From Trileptium ribeirensis (Eukaryota; Nematoda; Enoplea; Enoplida; Thoracostomopsidae), in the NCBI GenBank assembly GCA_030248225.1, contig JASANE010030242.1:1-64000 (forward strand): DNA of 64,000 nt. Direction: 5' to 3'. Position 1 is the stretch's first letter. Every line of letters begins with the position of its first letter. Position numbers and translations under genes: made by a program. Shown one piece after another: positions 55,400-64,000 of this stretch. Below the pieces are notes generated by a model. The model searched no databases. It saw nothing but the letters and a program-made list of their open reading frames with translations, and was not told the origin of the DNA.

Positions 55400-55631
55400 T
55401 ATTTGTATCAACGTAAGTTCGACCAGCGTCAAAATTGTTTTTGTGTGTGAATTATAATGTGTTAGTTTATTGCATGAATGTTATATAATTGGCACAATAC
55501 ATCGTCCGTCTCTTTCATAATTCACGAAGTTCATAATTTTTTACTAGTTATTCAGTTTTATTGATACTCTACATGCTTTGTAGATAATGCATACGTCACC
55601 TATATTTTGTTTCGTGTTCTATGTTTAAACC

Positions 55632-55806
55632 ATAGATGTCGATGGGGAGGGAGGTTGGCCATTAAGGGCAGGTGCCGCCACTTAAAAGTCGGTGTCCGGA
55701 AAATTTTATCAAAAACTGGGGTAAAAATGAAGGAAGTTCTTTGAAAGGGAAGTCTACCCTCGACTTTCTACCGTCCTCCTAAGCCAACTGTCCTTCGACA
55801 CCTATA
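55632..55806. mobile_element. short MITE with ATAGGTGTCGA-type ends
   Basis: ATAGATGTCGATGG at the left and CCTTCGACACCTAT at the right. Internally deleted compared with the 16483 copy. Confidence 0.55.
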
Positions 55807-55813
55807 ATGGTTT

Positions 55814-56390
55814 ATAGGCTAATATTGAGCATCACATATAGTAGTAGTCATTTGCTATTAAAACAATAGTTAACCGTTTCTTATAATATCATTATGTTAG
55901 TATGCTGCAAAAAGTTGAAATATTCGTTTTGTGTTCAGCGATATCTGCAGTATATACTGCTGTCCGTGAAGCTTTCGGCCTTAGAAATTTTTGAAAATAG
56001 CGTCTTGGCTACTGCTAGAGATTTGGTTAGTCACGTAAAACCAGATAGCATAACCGGACTGGTTTGGTGCTGTTTCGTTCACATAACATGTTGTTTACTC
56101 CCGATAGGCTAATATTGAGCATCACATAGTAGTAGTCATTTGCTATTAAAACAATAGTTAACCGTTTCTTATAATATCATATGCTGCAAAAAGTTGAAAT
56201 ATTCGTTTTGTGTTCAGCGATATCTGCAGTATATACTGCTATCCGTGAAGCTTTCGGCCTTAGAAATTTTTGAAAATAGCGTCTTGGCTACTGCTACAGA
56301 TTTGGTTAGTCACGTAAAACCAGATAGGATAACCGGACTGGTTTGGTGCTGTTTCGTTCACGTAACATTTTGTTTATTCCCAACACAGTG
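55814..56390. repeat. 290-bp tandem duplication
   Basis: 55814-56103 and 56104-56390 are head-to-tail copies starting ATAGGCTAATATTGAGCATC, with two small deletions and fewer than ten substitutions in the second copy. Both keep the same plus-strand frame open (FCVQRYLQYILLSVKLSALE and onward) between a TTTTGTGTTCAG and a TTTGGTTAGT. Confidence 0.8.
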
Positions 56391-56439
56391 CATAGTGATG
56401 CCACGCTGGACATTAACTAGCACAAGTCTCATGCTTTAG

Positions 56440-56619
56440 GGCTCACTAAACTCATGCGGCTTTTGGGCACCACTGACGCTGAGTTTACAAATCGTGTAAA
56501 CGTGTTTTATCTATAACTACCGCCACTAAATCAGTCATAGGGTATTCGTTACGAATGGCGCAAATCCGACCTTAACATTGGGGAATGGATGCAATACTAT
56601 TTTTGGGAGCCCAATACCT
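56440..56619 (+). other. weak exon-pair candidate (unknown gene)
   Basis: Behind TGCTTTAG a frame reads LTKLMRLLGTTDAEFTNR to a donor at 56496. A 45-bp GT...AG gap follows, then RYEWRKSDLNIGEWMQYYFW to TAG. Phases agree and the peptide looks protein-like, but no family is recognised and such a tiny intron is unlike the others here. Confidence 0.2.
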
Positions 56620-58151
56620 AGTTTTATACGCAAGTACAATAGAAACGATATATTTTTACTTGCGGTATGCAAAATATTGGGAGGTCGGGACCCTTCCTCT
56701 CGAAATTTTCGCCTTTGCGCGTTACATTATCTGACTAAAGCATGTTATTTAATATATATTTGTAGTGTGTCATAATTGTTTCTATTTTGCTACTTTTCTT
56801 ATAAATCCGTTGTCGTTTTTCGTACAATAAAGTGTATGATAAATTTCTGCGTAAATAACAGTTATAAATCAGTCCTGCTATAGGAACTACCATCTGCGTA
56901 TGCTATAGAAATAGTTTGATGTTCTACACGCTTGCGCTTACACCAACTATTTGAACATTAAAATAATTTCCGCATAACACCAAAAGAGCCTTTTGGTAAT
57001 ACCGAAAATCAGTTGAAATGAAAATTCTTAAATAAATTGATAGACAAACAGCTAAAGGAATTTTTTTGTGCAAAGTTTTGCTTGAAATTTTCAAACATTT
57101 GTTTAAGATTCTTTTTAGTCAGTGAAAGTGTAAAATTTTGGCGTATTTAGTTTTCCTAAGGCTGGTGAAATATTTTACAGTTATGTATTTTTTCAATTTT
57201 TTCTTTATTAATTATTAAGAGAATTAATTGAAAACATCTTATCAATTAATGTTTTTAAGAAGTGCTCCTTTAGTAAAGATTTACATGTTCAAGCCAAATC
57301 AAAGCCAACGTCAATCGATATGCCTTGTTGCTCTGACAGCTACAGCTATCATAAATATCCTGTCGACAAATTTGAATCAAACTATAGTAGAAAAAATATT
57401 TCAAACTTGTTAACGTTTAGGAATATAACGGTGTTGAATAGCAGCGTTTTAACATCCAAAATTAAATGTTTCAACGATGCTAATTTTTCCAAATATTTTA
57501 CAGCAGTATTTTGGGTCAGGGTTATATTTTTAGATGTTAAGTTTTAAGTCCTGGCTATAGTTAACCCAAAATCTTAACCTATGTTAACTCGAAATCAGCG
57601 TTGTTCTGTTTTCGGGTGCCCTGGAGCGAGTAGATAAGATAGTGAAACTGACATCTCAGACTGTTAAAACAAACTCAGCCGTGTTCGTGTACCGGAACGT
57701 CCTTGTTTGTCAGAATTAGCCAGCATGGAGAAATAATTTCGAATACTTTTGTCACTCGCGAGTTTTGTACCCCCGTCTGGTCCCGACCCAAGCCACTTTG
57801 GCACTCTTTCAGAGGTGGGGGAAGATGTTAAATTGGGCTTCGGGCCTACAACTACTTTCAAATGGGCTATCGCCCGAATCAATCTAGACAGCCACTGTCA
57901 CGGCTAGTAAGGATTCTTCGCTTCGCTCGTTTACTCACTCTGAATTCAATGACAAAAATAGCTTTCGTGCACATTTATCCTGTGAATTAATGGCATGGAG
58001 AACAGAGAAGACCCGGACATGGTACATGAAGAGCCGAGCCAGAGCCTAAAGGATCAGTCTGCCAGAGCCGATTCGAACAGGACATTGTTTAGGAAAAGCC
58101 GTACTAAGACAGAGCCTGATAATAAATCTGGCTCTTTTTACCCTCTAACGC
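56620..58151. other. intergenic, no supported gene
   Basis: AT-rich, with a GC-richer block at 57600-57900 that may be transposon debris. No exon, RNA gene or delimited repeat is identified. Confidence 0.3.
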
Positions 58152-58370
58152 GATATTCGCTTACGTTGTGAGGTTCCTTAAGTATCCGAGCAACAGCTCC
58201 CTGATAGCTCAGTCAGTGGTTTGCGTACCCCGTTCTCACCAACCAAATCGAGGTTTGAACCCCGACGGCAACTGGCTCGAGCTGGAAAGAGTTAATCAAA
58301 AATTAGTCAATCGCTCCACTCACCTTTTCACGCTCAGCTCTACCAATTGGTAATAACGCATATTGCGAGC
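58152..58370 (+). mobile_element. tRNA-derived SINE copy 1
   Basis: Leader TTACGTTGTGAGGTTCCTTAA, then an A-box-like TAGCTCAGTCAGTGG (58205-58219) and B-box-like GGTTTGAACCC (58252-58262), followed by an unrelated body. The acceptor stem does not pair, so it is not a functional tRNA gene. Confidence 0.65.
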
Positions 58371-58419
58371 CCATCTGCTGGCAGTTTATAAAGTGACGTG
58401 TGTTTGTGTTTGCACACGA

Positions 58420-58640
58420 GTTGTTGTTATCCGCTCAATTTGGAAGGTTCATAAAAAAACCAAGTAACAGGTCTTAGATAGCTCAGTGGCTTGCGTACGC
58501 CGTTCTCGTCAACGCAATCGAAGTTCGGTTCGCCACACCGGTATCAGCTTGCCAAACATTATACGATACATAAACTAGCTCGGGCTTGAAAAGGTTATAT
58601 GTTAATCCAACTGATCACTTTCGATGAAATACCGTGCGCC
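58420..58640 (+). mobile_element. tRNA-derived SINE copy 2
   Basis: GTTGTTATCCGCTCAATTTGG leader, TAGATAGCTCAGTGG A-box region (near 58475-58489) and GTTCGGTTCGCC in the B-box position (58523-58534). More diverged than copy 1. Confidence 0.55.
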
Positions 58641-60975
58641 TGTATTATTAATAAGTTGAAAACAAATCACTTTCTCCTTCTAAATATATACCTGTAGAAA
58701 TATATAATCGCATATATTAAATTATGCTCATTTTTGAGTAAACTAAATTTAATATATCCAATATATTAATAAGTACATATATATGTGTTGAATTAGATTT
58801 CATTTATTGAGCGAATTCAGTCCAGTATACCAATATATTATGTTCAAGAATTTCTTATTTATATAAATCCATAGTGGTTTAATAACACGTTTTGCGCATT
58901 GTTTATTAATTTGTATTGAATTGTTTGACAAGACACCAGGAGGTGTCGAACAGTTGTCGCGGTGATGGTTAGCAGGGCCTAGATATACTAAGCCTTAGTT
59001 TTAGCCGAAGCTGCTAAAGTCCATATATGAGACACACACTAATCCGAAGTCGGGGGGGGTGGCTACCGCCTCCCAAATCGCCCGCTCTACGATGTTCTTT
59101 TGTCTAACAACGTACCGTCCCTCAGCGTTACTTCGGATTCAACGGTATAAAAATGTCTCTGGAAATCAATGTATCGCAGCTACGCCGAACATCGTCGAGC
59201 TAGCGCAGACCACACTTTGGCAGTATTGTAAGTTTATGGTGAGAGTAGTGATACACCTAAGGGTCTAATTAGTATTTTTATTATATTCAGGGTGATATGT
59301 AATTCTCACAACTGTTTTTTATTGTAAAATGTACAATAAAATTTACTGTTTGGGAGTTTTGAGCGGACCTTTTTTATAGTTTATCTCTATCGAACGGAAT
59401 ATAAAACATTTCTTGAGAAAAAGTTCTAAAGTTTTAGGTACCATTTGAAGCTGAAAACAGAATCCAAAAAATATTGTCAAAAGTAACCGAAAATTAGTTT
59501 GGTGAACCAGCTCATCGAGCTGATTCGAATGGTACTAAAATTATCGCTGTAAGCTCAAAATTGAAAAAAATCAACCTGGGTGTAAAAAGAAACGATCCGA
59601 TGAAACGTGATTTTCGCTGAAGAAAATTTTTCTAAATTTCTACAATTTAATATAAATATTGATCGCAACCTGTGAATTAGTGCTAGATAATTTATATCTA
59701 CATGGAGCTATTAAATCCTAATCGTACATGCTCATAAGAGGTTACCCGTCCCTGAGGCGCCGGACTTCCTGGCAGACAGACCTCCGTTCGGTAACGCATC
59801 CCCCTTTTCGAGCACCCGACTACCCCAATGCAGGATCTCGAACACATATGTGTCCAAGGTATGACCATGTTAAGCTCAGCACATTTAAAATTGAATTTTA
59901 GATATTTAGTGTAAATAGACAAACAGTCCTAAATGTACAGAAATGAACGTGCAAAAATATCCTGTAATATATATGAGATTAGAAAGTGTGTATGCTTAGA
60001 TCCAAAAATATTACAAACATCCCTTTAGCTGGAAATTAGCTACAGTTACAACTTTTTTCTACGACGTTTGAGATTTGTTACTTAGTCACTTGCTGCAGTT
60101 TCTTCGAAAGCAATTCGCTCGTGTGATGTGTATTTAACATACGGTTATGCGAAATCTTAAAACAATGCAGTTTAACATATATATACTGTTGTAAGAATAT
60201 CAAAATGAAAATACTGCGGCGTCTCAGTTTGTGCTTATTACAGTGACCATTGGACTTTGTTTATATATAATTGTTGTTTGAAAAACAAGCAAAAAGTCTT
60301 AAAACTATGGAATCGAAGTTTAATGTCCATCCTCCTCATGCGCGGCAATGCAAAAACCGTAATATATATATGTATATTTAGCGCCAAAAGAAATGTATTC
60401 AGAAACGAATCCAAATACTACAGTTAAACCGTCGACGCCGAACCGTTACCGTAAACATAGCCAAATGTAATGAAAAACATAAAAAGGACTAGGTAATATT
60501 TGCTATAAAATAACATGTGTTGTCCTATTTTTGATATAAAGCTGTTGATTTAAATGCAAAAATACTTTGTTTTTGCGAACTGGAGTGAACTAAGCCCTTT
60601 CGTTATTTGCGAATTCGGCAACAGGTCACAGGGTGTGAGCTTAAGTATTTACTAATGTGAACCTAGGAAAAACAAGCAATTATAAGCTTGTTTATGATTT
60701 TAAAGCTGTGAACCAAGGTGGTAGTGAACAGATTTGGTTGTTGCGATCCGAGTGCCAAAAAGGTAATTTCTATCAATTGTTTCGTAAATTCCGTTCATTG
60801 GTAAAGACCTGTACGTAGACGGGCAATCTGAGGACAGTTTTGGTGCTTTGAAGGGAATCTAACCAAAGATATATTATCTATCTCTTTAACGCTCACTTGT
60901 TGCACAAATGTGGACAGCCCACATTATGAACTGAAGTATTAACTGAGTTTGTTTTGCATATAATGTCCGCACAGG
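58641..60975. other. intergenic, no supported gene
   Basis: AT-rich. It includes a decayed relative of the 10400 palindromic element at about 59345-59605, a short inverted AATCCGAAGT/ACTTCGGATT pair at 59041 and 59130, and a GC-richer patch at 59745-59850. None supports a gene. Confidence 0.35.
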
Positions 60976-61110
60976 CGGTTATTCGTTAACTTTGAGAAGT
61001 TTCTTAAGGAACCGAGCAAAAGCTCCTAGATAGCTCAGTGATTTGCGTATGCCTCTTTGCATGCACAACACGGGTTCGATCCTTGGTGCCAGCATGAATT
61101 TCTTGCACAA
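60976..61110 (+). mobile_element. tRNA-derived SINE copy 3
   Basis: GTTATTCGTTAACTTTGAG leader, TTTCTTAAGGAACCGAGC, A-box-like TAGCTCAGTG (61031-61040) and B-box-like GGGTTCGATCC (61072-61082). This is the best preserved head of the family in the window. Confidence 0.65.
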
Positions 61111-61189
61111 TAGACAAATGAATTTGAACGTTAAAGTGATAAGCAATACTTATCAGTGAAGCAATACTTATCAGTTAGCAACACTAAGG

Positions 61190-61920
61190 TTTAGATTCAA
61201 CGTGAAATCGAAATTATTATAGCTATAGATGAGTTCAATGTTGCGGATGATATAAATAAAATTATAGCCGTGGTCGCATTGTCAGAGAAAGTGTCATCGA
61301 TTCTTTATGCGATAGAAATGCAGAAATTCAAAGGACATGGTTTAATGTCTAAATCAAAATTACTATAGCTATAGATGACTTGCATGGTGCAGAGGATATA
61401 AATAAATTATGGTCGCGGTCGCATTGTCAGAGAAACTGTTATAGATTTTTTATGCGATAAAAATTAGAAATCCAAGGGACATGGTTTATCGCTAAATCAA
61501 AATTCTTATAGCTATTTTGCTTGGTGCGGAGGATATAAATAAATTATGGTCGCGGTCGCATTGTCAGACAAATTGTTATCGATTCTTTATGCGATAGAAA
61601 TGTTGAAATTTAAAGGACTTGGTTTATCGCTAAATCAAAATTATCATAGCTATAGATGACTTGCCTGGTGCGGAGGATATAAATAAATTATGGTCGCGGT
61701 CGCATTGTCAAACAAATTGTTATCGATTCTTTATGCGATAGAAATGTTGAAATTTAAAGGACTTGGTTTATCGCTAAATCAAAATTATCATAGCTATAGA
61801 TGACTTGCCTGGTGCGGAGGATATAAATAAATTATGGTGGCGGTCACGTTGTCAGTGAAACTGTTATCAATTCTTTATGCGATCGAAATGTAGACATTCA
61901 AAAGACATAGTTTATTGCTT
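61190..61920. repeat. tandem array of ~145-bp units, five copies
   Basis: TTTATGCGAT(A/C) recurs at about 61306, 61450, 61587, 61730 and 61876. Units contain ATAGCTATAGATGACTTGC, GAGGATATAAATAAATTATG and GTCGCGGTCGCATTGTCA. The third and fourth units are nearly identical, indicating recent expansion. The array ends about 140 bp upstream of the LZIC start codon. Confidence 0.85.
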
Positions 61921-62058
61921 TTTATACTTTCCCGTCAGGGATATTTCGTTTTCTGTGTAAACGTGCAATTTCTCGTTTGTTTATTAACCAGTATTCATAT
62001 GTTTTAGTGAGCTTGTGGTATTGCTTCGATTTTGCCTATTACATTTATATATTTTACA

Positions 62059-62156
62059 ATGTCATGTTCCTCTGTCGAGACTGAAAAGCTTAAACAAAAT
62101 CTTTTGGATCAGCTGGATCGTCTATTGAAGCAGTTAGCTGATCTTGAAGAGTACAA
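62059..62156 (+). CDS. LZIC: LZIC homologue, first coding exon
   Basis: ATG opens a 32-codon segment ending AA|GTGAGT. VETEKLKQNLLDQLDRLLKQ, then LADLEEYK, aligns closely with the N-terminal leucine-zipper region of LZIC (leucine zipper and ICAT homologous domain protein), a small cytosolic/nuclear protein with a C-terminal domain related to the beta-catenin inhibitor ICAT. The match has hydrophobic heptad spacing (L, L, L, L) and almost colinear identity with the animal protein. The remaining roughly 155 residues, including the ICAT-like domain, must lie beyond the right edge: no further exon is seen before 64000. The exon is too short to be found by length alone. Confidence is limited by the short match. 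Confidence 0.7.
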
Positions 62157-62501
62157 GTGAGTGCATATTTAGTTCAGCTTCTAGGAAGTTTGGTCTAACT
62201 CACCTTTAGAGGGCGTACGCGATACTGTTACGAAAATAACGACTTACTGGTCCGGGGGTGTTACACCATCATCACTGAAACAGTCTAAACCTTATTAACC
62301 TTATTATAAGATGTGAAAGCTTTGGCTGATACTAAGGCTTAAGCGTAGTATAGTATATCGCGAAAAGCATAGCGAGCACTTCGCTTAGACCGGTAAACTT
62401 TACATAGCCGAAGGGCTTGAACAAGTAACAGCTTAAATTAATTACCGTAATTATATGCTATGAAATATTGGCTTCGAGTTTCTATGTCGATTTCTATGGT
62501 T

Positions 62502-62632
62502 TTTGTTACTACCACAGATGGAACTGGGTCAAATGGGCCACTATTTTGGCTGGGTCACGGGTTTAGTCGGGGAACTGGGTCGCCACCTCGGTGTGTCACT
62601 GGGTCATTGGGTTGTCGGTCGTGACCCTGTTG
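62502..62632. mobile_element. partial MITE (ACTGGGTC-rich)
   Basis: TA|CCACAGATGGAACTGGGTCA, then GGGTCACGGG and GGGGAACTGGGTCG, resembles the left part of the element at 63631. The right end is lost. Confidence 0.45.
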
Positions 62633-63386
62633 CGCCTATGCTACGAATGTTGGGCGCCTTAACCTGTCTGATGCATTCCGATTTCACTCATTATAACAAC
62701 ACCTGTATTATTGAGTTTTTTTATTTTTAAATATAATCTGTCTTTCATTGTTCAACACTTTCACAGTGAATTCATACAAGCGTTGTTGTTTTTATTTTGG
62801 TTATACAACTAATTGAATTATATTAAAGGTGTGTGTATAAAGTCTGGTTATTGTAAGCTCAGACTTCCGAAAAGCGTAAGTTAATATGCGTTGTAGTAGT
62901 TCGAAATTTGTTTTAAATTGAGGTACCTGGGAGTAGAGGCGGCAAAGTGGGAATGTGCCCTTCCCAAGTATGCGCTCCTTCCCCAATCTTACTGCGCACA
63001 CCGTTTTGCTACAGAGCAACCAGATGTGTACGGTGCCATGTACCCGAGCATCGCTGACAGCATACCCAACCGTATGTGGCGGTTCACTGGACTGTGCGCT
63101 ATTACGATAGCAGATGCGTTACGTAGCCGTACATAGTACTTCCTTTGGCTGGGCTCAGTTCCGATAGCCGACATAGTATTTAATGCAGCCGTACTTGAAA
63201 GATATCTTGACTGGGCGCTATTACAGCAGCCGACGTAACATTACGCAGCCGTACACGTCTAACACCGCATCGTAACTACAAAAGATTTGCTTAATTTCAA
63301 TTATTTTGTTAAATTCACATGTTCCTACTTATATACTGTCGCTGACACTATTTCAATCAAACAGAATCCTTCCAAAAATTCTGAAT

Positions 63387-63537
63387 TTAATATTTTTATG
63401 GCCAAGCTTCGCGTATGTTTGGGTGGCTGTTGGGACAGTAGGACGGTGGGCTATGAGTGGATCACCCCCTCGTGGTACAGCCTGTGCAGCACTACGTCGC
63501 TGGCAAAGAATCCATGCGTATGTGGAAGAAAATTAGG
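63387..63537 (+). other. GC-richer open frame, unknown
   Basis: A sharply GC-richer island within AT-rich DNA. One plus frame reads LWPSFAYVWVAVGTVGRWAM and RWQRIHAYVEEN to TAG. A second frame is also open with several Cys. It could be an exon of another transcript or a transposon fragment. No family is recognised. Confidence 0.2.
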
Positions 63538-63630
63538 GTATAAGTGGTGCCATTTGTTTTCGGAAAAATGGAAAGTGCGTAATATAAAGATGGTGATCCC
63601 TCCGTAATTTCAGAGTGAATATGGCAGATA

Positions 63631-63728
63631 CCAGAGATGGAACTGGCTCAGATGGGTCACTATTTCTACCGATCACTGGGTCAGTTGGGGAACTGGGTTA
63701 TGAGACAGTGACCCAGTTTCATCTCTAG
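63631..63728. mobile_element. 98-bp MITE with TA target duplication
   Basis: CCAGAGATGGAACTGGCTCA, then GATGGGTCAC, at the left and GTGACCCAGTTTCATCTCTAG at the right, with TA on both sides (63629-63630 and 63729-63730). Confidence 0.7.
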
Positions 63729-64000
63729 TAAATACAGTATAATTAGTTACTAAAATGGTGGCAGTGTTATCAAAAGTTCGAGTAGCCACATCTCAATAAA
63801 AACGTAGCCCTAATTTTTCACCACTATCTCACAGGATGGTGGTGTATAAGATGCTTGATCGAAGCAGACACGGCACAAGCACGTGTTTCTCATACACAAT
63901 GCAACGCTAGCTACCCTAAAATTGCTATAATGAACTCAATTACCAATGTGTTATTGTTTAATATACTTGGGAATTGTGTACGCGTTGATTTTTTTTTCGT

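Larger units (their letters stand above)
62157..64000 (+). other. intron 1 of the LZIC-like gene
   Basis: GTGAGT begins the intron, which runs off the window. It contains the MITE fragment at 62502, a GC-richer stretch at 62930-63260 with about three diverged ~62-bp units (GCGCTATTAC, GCAGCCGA, GCAGCCGTACA), the open frame at 63387-63537 and the MITE at 63631. No second exon is recognised. Confidence 0.5.

Noticed and set aside
58196..58270. tRNA gene
   Set aside because: A- and B-box-like sequences are present, but the acceptor and anticodon stems do not form; fits a SINE head.

Overview
This window is AT-rich eukaryotic DNA: protein is carried on short exons with GT/AG junctions, introns run to several kilobases, and transposon debris lies between and inside genes. 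The animal is most likely a nematode. The degenerin exon at the left edge carries the nematode-style FGGQAGLW motif, and DUF229 proteins are abundant in nematodes. An enoplean or mermithid-like, intron-rich species is a guess from genome style only. No operon, CRISPR array, rRNA or bacterial gene is present.

Layout. 1-1053: a minisatellite and then the 3' end of a DEG/ENaC (degenerin) channel gene, possibly spliced to a further C-terminal exon at 3023-3122. 1.1-17.1 kb: intergenic, with at least eight TIR elements and a roughly 180-bp tandem array derived from a tRNA-type SINE. 17,186-51,309: one intact 11-exon gene for a DUF229 (alkaline-phosphatase-superfamily-like) protein of 725 residues, assembled here from exons whose splice phases all agree. 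Its introns hold a 5'-truncated LINE with target-site duplication nested in an older MITE, a broken transposase-like gene, the 3' end of a Gypsy retroelement, two related satellite-like arrays and many mariner-type MITEs. 51.3-62 kb: repeats, duplications and a few weak exon candidates. 62,059-62,156: first coding exon of an LZIC homologue that runs off the right edge.

The three recognised genes are all on the plus strand and have no obvious functional link. The degenerin is a plasma-membrane cation channel subunit, the DUF229 protein is a predicted membrane-anchored hydrolase-like protein, and LZIC is a small beta-catenin-related protein. I did not find a convincing new biological system. 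The most unusual structures are the SINE-derived array whose units each carry a pol III B-box-like sequence, the paired satellite arrays in two introns of the same gene, and a roughly 199-codon Cys-containing open frame on the minus strand of intron 2.
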